A stretch of 64,000 bases of DNA from Dipodascopsis uninucleata var. uninucleata (lineage: Eukaryota > Ascomycota > Lipomycetes > Lipomycetales > Lipomycetaceae). Location: positions 620,001 to 684,000 of the forward strand of contig JAJLTO010000001.1 in NCBI GenBank assembly GCA_030568195.1, read 5' to 3'. Positions 32,023 through 44,100 of this stretch are shown one piece after another. Under the pieces are notes generated by a model. The model was not told where the DNA came from. It was given only the letters and a program-made list of their open reading frames with translations, and did not search any database. The translations under genes were made by a program, and so were the position numbers. Each line of letters opens with the position of its first letter. Within the stretch, counting starts at the first letter, position 1.

Positions 32023-33771
32023 ATGACGGCTCCCGGTACAGATGTTATCAGCGCAGGTAAGCCAGAAATAGATCTCCTTCTTACTATTCGAAGTTGCTAT
32101 CGCAATCGTTGAGTTCAGTTATTCAGACAGACGTGGCGTTAAGTGGTAATGCGTGGCGGTGCTTGGCCTTTCGTATCTTTCATAGCTTCTTTTATACGTT
32201 TGTATAATGCGTTGTTGCAGAAATTGACTCAACCACATTGATATGAATGGCTATAAGTTTGAGTAAACTGAATAACTAGTTTCGCTGCTGAATATAGCGT
32301 TAGCTATCTTAAAGATTAAGAAATGGAATAGTCATTTGTTTAAATTTATTTTTTATTGAACTTTCAGATAATTTATTGGCTACTGCAGCCATTAACTGTT
32401 GCATGGGTTTATTTGATTGAGCATAGACTAACGTTAGAATTCTCACTCTTTGTATTTTTTTAAATGGTATCTACAGATTCTCCGCTGGTTTCATCATTGT
32501 CAGACAATGCGCTGCTAAGTAAAGTTTTCGGAGCGGATAAGTTGGGCTATTCGGCAAGTCTTAAATTGCAATTTTCGCTTCCAAGTCTATCGTCGTCGTC
32601 ATCGTCATCATCGTCATCATCGGTATCCTCAGTTGCATCTCAAGATACTTCTCTTTCATCCTCAATATCTTCAGCATCAGACTCAGATGAAATATCGCGT
32701 AGGCTAAATTCGGAGTCAACATGGCTTGAGTACGCTAAGTCTTTAGAAGATGAAGATGCTTTAACTGCAAATGCTACTCAGAGTCCACCTTCACACACTG
32801 AATCACCTTCACCATATCTCGACAGTAAAGATCGGTATGCTCTTAGTTCATCTCATCCACTGAATGGAAAGTTGGAATATGGTATTTGTAAGCATTGCGG
32901 TAAACCGTTCTTGCTACAGATCTTAGTCGATCACGTTAGACAATGTATAGGTTCTGATGCGGATAGAAAAAGCAAGCATAATGGTCAACCAGATAAGCAG
33001 GACCATAATTTAGCTGTTGACTCGAGTAAGAGTAAAGACAGTATCAAATTATCTAGTGGTGGTGGAAGATCCAGCAACGAAGCTAAGGGCAGTTCGGGAA
33101 ACTCAAATATGTCTTCATCAAAGAATGGTGCTTCTTCTGGTGCATCTGGCAGCGGTGGAAATGGAAACGGTGGTAATAGTAATGGAAATGGCCATAATGA
33201 TCATGGAAAAGGTGATAAACCTCCAAAAGGGAAGAAAGGAGATGATTCGAAGAAGGATAAAGACAAAGAAGGAAAAGACTCTACCACCAAGACGACAAAG
33301 AAAAGGAAGGCTGATACTAATGGTGAATCACCCATGCCTAAGAAGAAAAAGAAGCAACCAGTTAAAGCAACTCCGAAACCGAAGGGTCCAGTCGATGTTG
33401 AACGCCAATGTGGTGTTCCCCTACCAAATGGAGGCTTTTGCGCTAGATCTCTTACTTGCAAATCGCATTCTATGGGTGCTAAGAGAAACGTTCCTGGACG
33501 ATCACAACCTTATGATGTTTTGCTGGCAGCCTATCAGAAAAAGAACCAAATGAAGCAGGCAGCTCTGACATCTTCTGCTCAGCTTGCTGAAGATATGGAG
33601 TTGGCAAACGGCCCTGTTGATTCAGATGAAGAAGTCGAATCCGTTATGATGGGTGTTCAGCGGGCATATCCAATACCAATGGAGCATAAAATTATTATGC
33701 CTGTACGCATAAAACATCATTTCTTTCGCATGCGCGAAATGTTTGCCAATGCATTTTCGCGTCAGATGTAA
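32023..33771 (+). CDS. SGF73: SAGA deubiquitinase-module subunit Sgf73 (ataxin-7 family)
   Basis: Exon 1 (32023-32056, [11 protein letters not shown]) and exon 2 (32477-33771) give 442 residues. A Ser-run tract (residues about 45-60) is followed by a C2HC-like zinc finger, [21 protein letters not shown], which in ataxin-7/Sgf73 anchors the DUB module. A long Ser/Gly/Lys low-complexity linker leads to the SCA7 domain: [20 protein letters not shown], then [19 protein letters not shown], with conserved Cys/His residues. Sgf73 tethers Ubp8/Sgf11/Sus1 to SAGA and helps nucleosome binding. The 420-nt intron is the longest coding-region intron recognised here; its 3' end has GACTAAC and CTACAG. Confidence 0.93.
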
Positions 33772-34213
33772 ATTATGTGATGGTTATAGGATCATGTTCA
33801 AGTTCTTTGGTTTCTAGATGAATTGTATATATACTATGTGTATTGTGATTATTACGGTCTCTGATTTTTACGACAACTCTTGTATTATATTTTGTATTTC
33901 GGCGTTCATATAAGCTCGAATTCACTTTAGAGTGGCTGTGCATTAACCCGTATAAAAAGGTTTCGAGGAATTCTATCTTCCATATACTGTAGATTATGTC
34001 AGTGCTGTGTTAATTGAAATTACCAAGAGTAAGTTGCTGTAGTAACGATCAGAGTGTTTACATTTTTCCTTTAACAGGGTAAATAATCATGTAATTAATA
34101 GAGCAAGCTTGTCCAGCTCTCAAAAATCTCAGAGATCTCCCTCTTGTTGTATTCCGCATAATCTATATTTCGAACATAGTTACCTATATCCTATAATTTT
34201 TTATTGCAAGTAG
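33772..34213. other. Intergenic region SGF73-Aurora kinase
   Basis: AT-rich 442 bp holding the SGF73 3' flank and the kinase promoter. Nothing specific was recognised. Confidence 0.45.
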
Positions 34214-35787
34214 ATGGCATCTATTCGAGTACTTGAGAATCGCCTGTCTCGGGCGACTCTGAATGATCCCCATGGTCAAGGCTATGGTGGTGTCTCAGCA
34301 CCAAATGGTGTCAGCGGATCAAAACTGAAGGTGAGCCAAGCAAAGCTGTATCTTTGAACACTTTTTGCTTTCTATTGTGACCATATTTGCTCTTATTTTA
34401 CTGACCGTCCCATAGAACAACATAATAGGAACAAGTAGCCGACTTTCACAGCATATCAATTCTGCCTCCATTAGCGGAGCAGCGAGTGGGAACAGTTGTA
34501 GTAGTACCAGCAGTGCTAATACGAATAACACTAATAGCAATATGAATAACAAGGAAAATATCAGTTCTGCTGTTGGCTCTGGTCCCGTGCGAAACCCACT
34601 GTTGAAGTATGCCTTGCACAATACATCCGGACCACCTTCTAGCACCACGAGAACTTCTCAGATGCTACCTCCGTCATCACCTAACATGCATAAAGCACTT
34701 CCTGGACAGACACCTCTTGGTTATATTTCATCTCTAGAAGTAGTAAGTGGGCATAATGACACAAGCAAGGACTCGTCAAACTCCCCGACGAGTAATTCAT
34801 TAATGAAGTATACACCATCTCCTGTCCATAGACAATATTCATTGGATTCTTTCGAAATTGGTAGAAAGCTTGGTAAAGGAAAATTTGGCAAGGTTTATTG
34901 TGCAAGAGATAAAGCCACCGGATACGTCTGTGCTCTTAAGGTCATGGAAAAGAAAGAACTTATTCAGTTTAAGGTAGAAAAACAGTTTCGACGTGAGATT
35001 GAGATCCAATCCAATTTGAGGTATGTCTAGTTCATGAGTCACTGTAGAGATTGTTTTACAAAATCCTAAATGCTAAATTCCAAATTGGTAGACATCCTAA
35101 TATTTTACGATTATATGGTCATTTTCATGATGCTACACGAGTATTTTTGATCTTAGAGTACGCAGGACAAGGCGAGATGTTTAAGGTCCTCAGAAAAAGA
35201 GGTCGATTTGACGATATATTGGCATCACAATATGTCTGTCAAATTTCTAGTGCATTATCATACCTTCACAAGAAGCATATTATTCATCGTGATCTAAAAC
35301 CAGAGAACATTTTAATCGGCCTCGATGGTGAAGCGAAACTCTCAGATTTTGGGTGGAGTGTTCACACTCCGTCGTCTCGAAGGAAAACTATGTGTGGTAC
35401 ACTCGATTATCTTCCACCAGAGATGGTAGAAGCAAAAGATCACGATTATAAAGTAGACCTTTGGGCTCTGGGCGTTTTGACCTACGAATTTTTGGTTGGT
35501 AATCCTCCATTTGAAGAGCCAGCCCACAAGGCAACATATAAGCGTATATCTAAAGTCGATCTAAAAATACCAGCTTATGTCAGCATTGAAGCTGCAGATT
35601 TGATTCGAAGAGTAAGTAAGCTTGCTCGTATTGGTAACGATAGAAACTAATAATTGTATTAAAGCTACTACAGCACCAACCAGATAGACGATTTCCATTA
35701 GAGCAAGTTCCAGACCACCCCTGGATTGTCAAGTATAGACCTCATTGGCCATGCAATCAACACAAAACCGAGCGCCGAAATTGCTAA
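34214..35787 (+). CDS. IPL1: Aurora kinase (Ipl1/Ark1)
   Basis: Four exons, 34214-34330, 34416-35020, 35092-35611 and 35665-35787, give 454 residues. A Ser/Asn/Thr-rich N-terminal region of about 200 residues precedes the kinase domain. The domain starts [17 protein letters not shown] (glycine loop), with the catalytic Lys in [38 protein letters not shown] (activation-loop RRKT) and the Aurora-typical LDYLPPEM. The last exon ends with [10 protein letters not shown]. It is the catalytic subunit of the chromosomal passenger complex that corrects kinetochore attachment and supports cytokinesis. Exon phases close, and no catalytic residue is missing. Confidence 0.95.
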
Positions 35788-36089
35788 ACGGTGGCTTGAT
35801 CAGATTCACTGCTATTTAGTTTACATCATTTACTTCTCAAACTTTGTCGTTCAAACTACTGATTACTTCGTTGTTGGAAGTGATATGGTGTCATTATTAT
35901 TATCAGGATTATCGTGTTAAGGTCATATTTTTTGTAACGGCGTTTCAATTACCTATAAGGGCATGTAACGGAACTATTTAATGCACTGCTATAATAGTCG
36001 TCTAAGAATACCTCAATATTTTTATTATGCGTTTATTGCATTTGAAGGACCAAGAAAACGAGCAATATAAAGCTTAGTATAGTAGAGAT

Positions 36090-36123
<34 letters not shown>

Positions 36124-36212
36124 CAGTTGCAAGAATATGCAATGTATATAATGCTAATAAGAGAGTTATTTTAGAAGAATTTGATATAGCCATTAGTCAT
36201 TTGACGTATTGT
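35788..36212. other. Convergent 3' intergenic region
   Basis: AT-rich spacer with a short TA-rich alternating tract around 36100-36125. Nothing else was seen. Confidence 0.5.
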
Positions 36213-37127
36213 TTATCGGTAGATTTCATCAAATGGTCTAGTATCATTGAAACATGAGTCCCATACCTGGTCGACGACTCTCGCAGCATGTTCTTGATCT
36301 TTGCAATTCGGGTTTCCCATTACTGAAAGAATAGCACGTCGCCGTACACATATTTGATGTTGCCTGGTAAAGTTCAATTGTAATTTTCTAACAAATTCGT
36401 TCATAAAGCGACATTCTCCGCTTAAATTAGACGCTCGAATCTATTATAATTGGTTTAGTTGTTAGTATAACCAAAACGAGAGCCTTCTTCCTTAATATTC
36501 ACGAATAAAAATAAGTAATACCTCAGAACAAGCATGGTGCTTTAGATTCATCCAGTCAACGTGGAATTTTAATTCATCATATGCGTGTATAAGCTCATGT
36601 GATAGGGTATCCTCTAGATGTAATTTATTATACGTATGATTTTGGCAAAGAAGAATGCCATGATCTGGGCTGAAACCACCAGCTTTATATTCATCGCAAT
36701 GATCACAGAAAATATTTTGTGGTCCAACCTTTCCCCCTAACTTTGTAATGTGATCTTTCAAGAAAAGAACAGTAGGGCCTTGAAACGTACAGACGTTAGC
36801 AGATGCTATGAGGTACATTGCATTTATACTTAATTGTAACAACTGTCTAGCTGTAATCTTTCCGGAAGGGGTTCCTTGAAGCAGTCACTTACTAAATCTC
36901 AGATTCCAATTTCGATAATCTTCGCACCTTTCACATTCTGTCAATTTAGTTCGCTGTTCAGCAAACTCCTTATATTGTTTTTCTTCGGATGCATCTAAAC
37001 TTCCCGTGTAGTGAGCAGCCATCATTCGCAGCCACTGGAAACCTTTCGGAACTTTCACATTACTCTGCGAGCTTGAAACATCTTCAGAATCACGGCTATC
37101 ACTATTAGAATTTTCCTTAGCTGCCAT
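36213..37127 (-). CDS. ATP23: Mitochondrial inner-membrane protease/chaperone Atp23
   Basis: Three exons, 37127-36893, 36778-36522 and 36440-36213, give 239 residues. The metalloprotease motif HELIHAYD lies in [22 protein letters not shown]. Paired cysteines characteristic of this intermembrane-space protein are in [32 protein letters not shown] and GECRF. The C-terminal exon ([14 protein letters not shown], then [17 protein letters not shown]) is typical. Atp23 processes the mtDNA-encoded ATP synthase subunit 6 and assists its assembly. There is no cleavable presequence, as in family members imported by the Mia40 route. It is divergent from PRO1. Confidence 0.95.
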
Positions 37128-37527
37128 GACTGCTTGCTTGACCTAATCAGAACAACACGCTCTGTATTAATAAAGAATCCTGGTCTCATTCAGGCATATG
37201 ATTTAGAAAATAATTGCTTTTCATGTATTAGGGTAATCCAAAAACTGGTTCCGCAGATATTATTGCATGGTGACTAATCATCATCATCTCGTCATCATCA
37301 TCATCATCATCATCAGTACAACAATAATAAATAACCAACTAAAAAAAATTCTATCTCCGCGGAGAACAAGAAATTTTCTTTGTTTACATGCACCACGAAC
37401 ACAACGAACATAAAGTGGGAAGATCCCGCTGGTAATATTGACGCGAGTTTCACTAGATAGTTTAGTATTAGTGGAGCAGCAAAATTGACAATTATCAGGC
37501 GTATTCAACTACAGCATCAAGGAGAAA
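37128..37527. other. Bidirectional promoter region ATP23/PRO1
   Basis: 400 bp between divergent genes. It contains a TCA/CAT trinucleotide microsatellite at 37278-37315. No other motif was recognised. Confidence 0.5.
37278..37315. repeat. (TCA)n microsatellite
   Basis: An imperfect array of TCA units interrupted by one CTCG lies in the ATP23/PRO1 divergent promoter. Confidence 0.8.
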
Positions 37528-39195
37528 ATGAAGCGAAGAGCATTGACAATAGTAATAAAGCTTGGTAGGTTATAAGCAGAATCAAGCATGAAAACTGACT
37601 CCTTGGTGGTATAAGAACTAATCAGCTGGCTTCTAGGAACATCGTCAATCTGTGACGAGGTGACACATGAACCGCGAATGGCTAACATGTCACTGATTGT
37701 CGAAACTGTAGTTAAGCTGCGGAGAGAGGGTCACAGAGTAATTATCGTTTCTTCAGCAGCTATTGCAATGGGCCTGAAACGGTTGGATATGCCTAAAAGA
37801 CCAAAGCATCTTGCTACGGTTCAGGTGGGTTAATCATTACATGTGTTTATTAATTTTTAGAGAAACAATTGCTAAATATTATATACTATTAAACTACAGG
37901 GTCTGGCTGCCGTCGGACAGTGTCGTTTAATTGCACTATGGGATGAGTTATTTAGACAATATAATCTACCGGTAGCTCAGATTTTACTCACGCGGAACGA
38001 TATTGTTGATGTAAGTAATACTGCTTCTAGTGGTCGAAGATCGGTCTTGTACAACTCTAACTAGTTTCTTACCTTTGAAGCGTGCTCAATATCTCAACGC
38101 GGCGAACTGTTTGCATGAGCTTTTGAATATGGAAGTTGTACCAATTGTAAACGAAAATGATACATTATCTGTCATGGTGAGTCGCATTGCTTCACTTTCT
38201 TTCTTCTCTAAAAATAATATTTTATTGCTTTTTAAACACCAAACTAACCAAGCCAAGGAAATCAAATTCGGTGACAATGACACATTATCAGCTATTACTG
38301 CAGGAATGGCCAATGCGGACTACTTATTTCTTATGACAGATGTAGATGGTCTCTACACTGACAACCCTAGACATAATCCTAATGCTATACCAATCGAAGT
38401 AGTTTCCGACATAGGCCAGCTCAATGTGGACGTTTCTACGGCTGGCAGCAGTGTAGGAACGGGAGGAATGGCTACAAAATTAATCGCAGCAGAGCTTGCA
38501 ACATCTGCGGGTGTGGAGACGATCATCACTAAATCAGCAGTACCAGGGAATATTCACGCTATTATTGAATATTTATCCTATCTCAAGGAGCAGAGTCGCT
38601 CTCGATCAAATTCGCCATTTGATGATGATAACGGTCATGATTCGACTACCCAGGAGCTTCTTGTAACGCCTCCACGCCACACCAGATTTATCCCACAAGA
38701 GCACCCTATTAAAGATCGTCAATTTTGGATTTTGCATGGTCTTAAATCTCATGGTACTATTTATATTGATCATGGAGCTTACAGAGCTATCACTAGAACC
38801 AATAAAGCGGGCCTTCTTCCAGCAGGTGTTCTTCACCTCAAAGGAAGCTTCAGTGCATCAGAAGCTGTCACTCTGGCTGTCTTAGACAAAAATCATTTGG
38901 ACTCCTGTGATACATCCAACGAGGAAGCTTATACTTTGTTGCTAGACAAGAGTGAAATTGTTGGTCGCGCAATTGTCAATTATTCATCAGCTGAGATATA
39001 CCGCATCATGGGTCTTAAAAGTAGAGAAATTGGGTCGATTTTGGGGTACTCAGGTATGCTGTTTCAATAAATTTTTTTTGTGTCGTAATAAACTAATTAT
39101 ATTTTATTAATTTAGATTCTGAGTATATCGCTCATAGACATAATATGGCTTTTCATCATAAGCATACCAATGCTAAGATATGCAGTGACAATTGA
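37528..39195 (+). CDS. PRO1: Glutamate 5-kinase Pro1 with PUA domain
   Basis: Six exons, 37528-37564, 37637-37824, 37900-38010, 38081-38176, 38258-39053 and 39116-39195, give 435 residues, close to yeast Pro1. The amino-acid-kinase domain has [12 protein letters not shown] at the start, [45 protein letters not shown] and [14 protein letters not shown]. The PUA domain follows ([19 protein letters not shown], then [13 protein letters not shown]). The enzyme makes gamma-glutamyl phosphate, the first step of proline synthesis, and is normally feedback-inhibited by proline. Intron donors vary (GTAGGT, GTGGGT, GTAAGT, GTGAGT, GTATGC). The first four introns are only 66-81 nt. Confidence 0.95.
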
Positions 39196-39551
39196 GTGGC
39201 ATGGATGAGATGTCTTGGTGTTGGTTCTATATTGTAATTGCATGGATTATCTGTATTAGAGATATATTTACTCATTTCATTACTTATACTTGATTTACGT
39301 AAATAAAAACAATAGATGATGCACTGTATCCTATAAAGTTGCCTCTCTAGATGAACTCAGGACATAAAAATGCTAGGTATACCAGCAACAGGCACATATT
39401 ATCACGAATATCTTCTGCTTATACATAGAATCATTATTTGTTTGATAGCATCAAATAATCGCAATGGGGCCTTGCCTTTTAGGGTAACTGGCAGTTGTAG
39501 TGCGGCTCATATATTATAGGGCTATATAGCTGTTCAGGGCTAGCGATAATA

Positions 39552-39559
39552 TGTGACTG
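39552..39559. promoter_or_regulatory. HomolD-like box (TGTGACTG)
   Basis: TGTGACTG is the reverse complement of CAGTCACA, the HomolD core promoter element of fission-yeast and other ascomycete ribosomal protein genes. It lies about 150 bp upstream of the inferred 5'UTR intron donor of RPS22, a sensible distance for a core promoter. Confidence 0.5.
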
Positions 39560-39701
39560 CGTTTTGTTTCGGTATCTGTGAGTTTGCACTACACTCATAA
39601 AAATTATTGCTAAAATCTCACGGCAATAACTCGCAAAGTCGAGAACACACCTTCTTTGTTGACAAAAACGCATTCTATTCTTCAACAGCATAATATAATA
39701 G

Positions 39702-39932
39702 GTATGTATGTAGTGATTACCAGACCCGATCAATATGTCATAAGATATGGAGAAAGTTTTACTTTAGTTCTTTAAAATGGACGTAACTATCCTCGAGTTG
39801 AATATATATATTCCTTTCGACACGATAGACTACAACATCCAAATGCTTTTTGACTCCTTGTCGGCTCTCGATAAATCTGCTTTTTTCAAGGACACTCATT
39901 GAGCGAATTCTTTACTAACTAAGCACTATCAG
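39702..39932 (+). other. Probable 5'UTR intron of RPS22
   Basis: Donor GTATGTATG at 39702; branch sequence TACTAAC then CACTATCAG at 39932, 11 bases before the ATG. All three signals are near-perfect. Yeast RPS22B also has a 5'UTR intron. Confidence 0.6.
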
Positions 39933-39943
39933 ATTGATTTAAA

Positions 39944-40709
39944 ATGACTCGTACTTCACCACTCAACGACGCTCTTAATGCGATCAATAATGCTGAGAAG
40001 ACTGGAAAGCGACAGGTCTTGATCAGACCATCCAGCAAAGTCATTGTAAAGTTCTTGACTGTCATGCAGAAGCACGGTATGTTATGTAATTGGTTAACTT
40101 GTATCTAGTGGTTTAATTGGGGTAAAGAGTCAATGAATATGCTATGAGGTTGAACAGTTATATTGATTTCAAAAGTTACTGGTACCGTGTGATAACTGGA
40201 CGAATTGTTTGTATTTCTATCTCACTTCGTCTTTTAATGACTCGGAAGATTGAAACAGTAGTTATTACTGTAAGAAGGAATGATCTTACACGTTGGCTTG
40301 ATAAATTTGGTTCTCGTCATACGTTTACGTCTCTTCTACATTTCACAACAAGATGCCGTTCATGCTATTCAATATCATATGCCTCTTGTTTTCTCGACCC
40401 TGATATGATTTATTAGATCTTAAGAATGTATACTAATATTCTTGTGCAGGATATATCGGTGAATTTGAGGAAGTCGATGACCATCGATCTGGAAAGATTG
40501 TTGTTCAGCTGAATGGTAGATTAAACAAGTGTGGTGCCATTTCTCCACGATTCAACGTCCGTATTGGTGATGTTGAAAAGTGGGTCACTAATCTTTTACC
40601 ATCCAGACAGTTTGGCTATATCATTCTTACTACTTCTGCCGGCATTTTGGATCATGAGGAGGCTAGACGAAAACACGTTGCGGGAAAGATCTTGGGCTTC
40701 GTATATTAA
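39944..40709 (+). CDS. RPS22: 40S ribosomal protein S22 (uS8)
   Basis: Two coding exons, 39944-40076 and 40450-40709, give 130 residues, the exact family length. The start [19 protein letters not shown] and end [14 protein letters not shown] are nearly invariant in fungi. uS8 binds 18S rRNA helix 21 in the small-subunit central domain. The coding intron is 373 nt, long for this window, with branch TACTAAT and acceptor GTGCAG. It contains two overlapping hairpins (40255-40290). In Saccharomyces the RPS22B coding intron hosts the snoRNA snR44, so this intron is a candidate snoRNA host, although I could not identify H and ACA boxes with confidence. Confidence 0.97.
40255..40290 (+). other. Two mutually exclusive hairpins in the RPS22 coding intron
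   Basis: Hairpin A pairs ACAGTA (40255-40260) with TACTGT (40266-40271). Hairpin B pairs TGTAAGA (40269-40275) with TCTTACA (40284-40290). They share bases 40269-40271 and cannot both form fully. They may be part of a snoRNA or an intronic regulatory switch. Confidence 0.45.
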
Positions 40710-41134
40710 GTAGTATTAGGTTGTAACAGATGTAAATTTTCAATATGTAAAAAGTACTGCTTTTTTTCATGAGAATAAAAATAATTACTTATGTAATAAA
40801 TTTGTTCCTATTCGTACGTTATTATATATCGCTATATTCAGTATTTAACTTAATTTTTAAAGTGAGCATTATAGAAGTAATAGAATGAGTGCACTTCCAC
40901 AGTAATATCATCAGATTTTTGTTGGAGTAACATGGCTTGAAGAGAGCCAGTCAGGGTAAGAGCACATTGGGAGTAAATATCTAAAAAAAATTTATGAAAA
41001 ATATTTCATAGACAAGAGTAATAGAAAAAATCTCTGATTTGCTAAATCCACTAAATTCTTCTTTGGAGTATTCAGACAAAAGTATTAGAGGCTCTGAGTA
41101 TACAGGTATTGACTTCCTTGCATTGAAAATTGTT
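40710..41134. other. Intergenic region RPS22-UTP10
   Basis: AT-rich 425 bp with the UTP10 promoter, including an A-tract/T-tract RRPE-like element at 40986. In-frame sequence upstream of the UTP10 ATG is open but has no further ATG. Confidence 0.5.
40986..40993. promoter_or_regulatory. RRPE-like element (AAAAATTT)
   Basis: AAAAATTT resembles the ribosomal RNA processing element found upstream of yeast ribosome-biogenesis genes. It lies about 140 bp upstream of the UTP10 start. Weak on its own in AT-rich DNA. Confidence 0.3.
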
Positions 41135-44100
41135 ATGGCATCCTCTTTGCAGAGGCAGTTGGCAAATTTGAAGGCAAATGCCTCTACAGCGTCAACATTA
41201 AGTAAAAAGAAGAGACAGAAAGCTCATGCTGTATCTCTAATATTTGATCCGAAGACAGCAAGTACTTATGATTTTGATTCTATATTTCAAATATCATTAG
41301 AGGGTCTCAAGAGTCTAGAGGCTATTGACAGTCGGTTTATTACTTTTGAGAAAAGCTTGTTTTCTGAGACAAGTATTGCTATTGATCGATTTGTTCAGGT
41401 GAGTCTGATTCTAGAGAAATAATTTTACAGAATACTAAGACTTTTAATAGACTTCAGAAGAAAATGGAGCAATTGATAAAGCTGTAGAAAGTTTTCTCTC
41501 TCTTTTAGCACCTAGAGTTCTACTTCAACCCGCTATACAGGCACTAGAATGGCTAGTACGAAGGTTCAGGTATGTTGTCAACACTTTTGATGGATACAAA
41601 ATTAGTAGCTAATAGATGTTTAATGGCAGAATAAACGAACTGAATTCTGAATTGTTATTAGTTACATTTTTGCCTTACTATAGTCATCCAGTATTTGTAA
41701 GGATCTTGGATGTTGTGGCTACGCCATTACCTCCTCTCTTTGCATTTTTAGCTAACTCTAAGGCTACGGCTACAGTTCCACCAAAGTCTCTAATTTTTAG
41801 AGCACTGTCTCGTGACGCTGAGCTTTTCTCTCTAATTTCCGAGCATGTTGTAAAGCAAGTGAAGACACACCGGGATTATCGCACATTATTATCTTTCTGG
41901 GCTTCTTCCACCATCGCTGTTATAGCTTCAATGAAGGCCAGTAACGTATCCGAGGAGTCTATTGCTGAGCAGATGCTTCCCTTCGTTTCGGATATTATCT
42001 CAGAATCGAAGTCGCCAGAAGCCCATACTGCTGCGTACATGGTTACCATTGTTCTCATTTCGCAATGTGCATTGAATAATGAAATTCTCGAGGCATTTGC
42101 GAAGACAATCGCTGGTACATGGACTAAAAAATCTTTCGCTCAAGGCTTGACGACTTTAACTCAAATCCTTCAATTTCAAGATGCTGACGTATCGGAGCAA
42201 TTTAGACCTTTCGATGCTTCTCTTTGGAAGTGTTTATGTGATAAAGATAACGTCAGAAGCGTACTCGAAGAGCACTCAAAAGATATTCGTGTTGACCGTT
42301 TTATTACGGCATATATACTCTCAGTGTTAGAGTATTCTACGTCAAAGATAGCTGAGTGCCTTGATTATCTTGAGACTGACATGCTCTCGCAGGCACAGAA
42401 AGTGCACATCATGCAGCATATCCTTCGAGCCGCAATAAATCATGTGGAAGATGGCAATCTGCAAGAAACTCTTGGCCAGGAATTGAGTGATAGGAGCGTC
42501 AGCGAAATGTTTCGTGAAATAATAGTTAATGCTGCAGAACTCGAAAGGATTGATCTTGACACACTCGAACTGCAGCTTAAGTGCTCTTTATCTCATCAAT
42601 TATTCAAAGACGCTTCTGACAGTGCAGAAACGATTATGCAAATTGACGCACAATCGCCATTGACATTTGACCAACGACTAGTTGCATTTAATGAAACGAA
42701 GATCACGTCATTCCTCCGATATATATCTTCTACCGAGTTTTATAATCTTGCTGATCTTTTCTTGCAAGGTGTCTACGAGAAGAAGGATATGTACGCTATG
42801 TTTATTAGGAACGAAAAGCTGTTCGGAGGAAATCTTGACTTGATACTTACTTTTTTAATGAGACTATGGACTGAACAATTTCCAGTACTGGCACGAGTAT
42901 CTTCGCTTCAAGTTTTTCTTAAAACTATAAGACACAAAAGCGATGCTATTGATTTCCAGGGGTGTCTCTTATATCTGTTCGTTGCTCTTTCGGACACATC
43001 AGAAAAGGTAAGATTGTTGGCAAGTGATTGCTTAAGGTATCTTAGTCAGAGGTATGAGCGGGTGTCCAAGTTTACAGAAGTATGGGGCCTTGAAAGCATC
43101 TATGGGAGCGGACCAGAAACTGAAGAATTAAAATGGCTCGCTCCGAAAGAAATAGTTCTTTTCACTTCTGTATTCGTTGTCCCAAGGCTTGAGGAGACAG
43201 TAGTAGATAAAAGCTATATAAAATTATTATTGTCGGAAGTCGTGGATACTTCTAAATCTGCTGATGGCACAACCAAAAAGAAGGAAGCTCATTTCAAAGC
43301 TTCTGTATTGGCATTTCTCTGTAGCCATCTCGTGGGCAGTCCGAGCTATAGGTTAAAATTATTTTTGCTTCAGAGCTTAGCAAATACTACAATGGTAGCA
43401 GCTCCTATCACTTCATTAAGCGAGCCACTTTATGCTTCGTGGGTGGCCAATCGGGAAGACGCCACGAAAGTGATGGTATCGGAAAAAATTAACATTGAAG
43501 TATTTGAAAGAGCTTTGGTAGATGCAATACAGCCTGGTGATAAGGATTCTGGTGTTACGTATTTAATATCTTACCTCAAAGCTAATATCTCGGGTCTTAC
43601 TGATGCCGCTAGCAAAAGAATAATTAATATCTGGCCGAGACTTCGATCTAATACACAAGCTGACATAGTCAGACAATTAATGGAATTGGAGCTAAATGAC
43701 AGCTCCGATATTGCGGCGTTTTCTTATATGTCACGACTTGAAATCGATAGTAATATATTTCAGAGCCTGTTGAGTGAAATTGATTTAGCCGGATCTTCTC
43801 AAGTCCAAAGCCAGCAGCCAGTTAAACGGAGACGAAGGAGTAGCTCTTCGCAAAATCAACAATCTGGAAAGCTGATGGAGACTTTGGGCAGGAACTTAAA
43901 ACGTTTGACGCTTACTTTGGAGCTCCTCGAGAGAAATAGTCCTGAAACACATCCTAGCTTGCTTAAGATTCTATTCAATATACTAAATGATCTTCTACTC
44001 TTGAAAATGGACAGCTCTCTACCTGTCCTTTATACGCAACAGGTTCTTGTGGATTGCATGCTTCCTATCCTTAAAGGTATGCAGAAATCAAAGTTAGATC

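Larger units (their letters stand above)
39196..39943. other. PRO1 3' flank and RPS22 promoter/5'UTR
   Basis: 748 bp. It contains a HomolD-like box at 39552 and a probable 5'UTR intron of RPS22 at 39702-39932. A minus-strand frame at 39479-39733 has no recognisable features. Confidence 0.55.

Noticed and set aside
39479-39733. 84-codon minus-strand frame in the RPS22 promoter
   Set aside because: It crosses the HomolD-like box and the 5'UTR intron donor and has no motif; it is best explained as chance.
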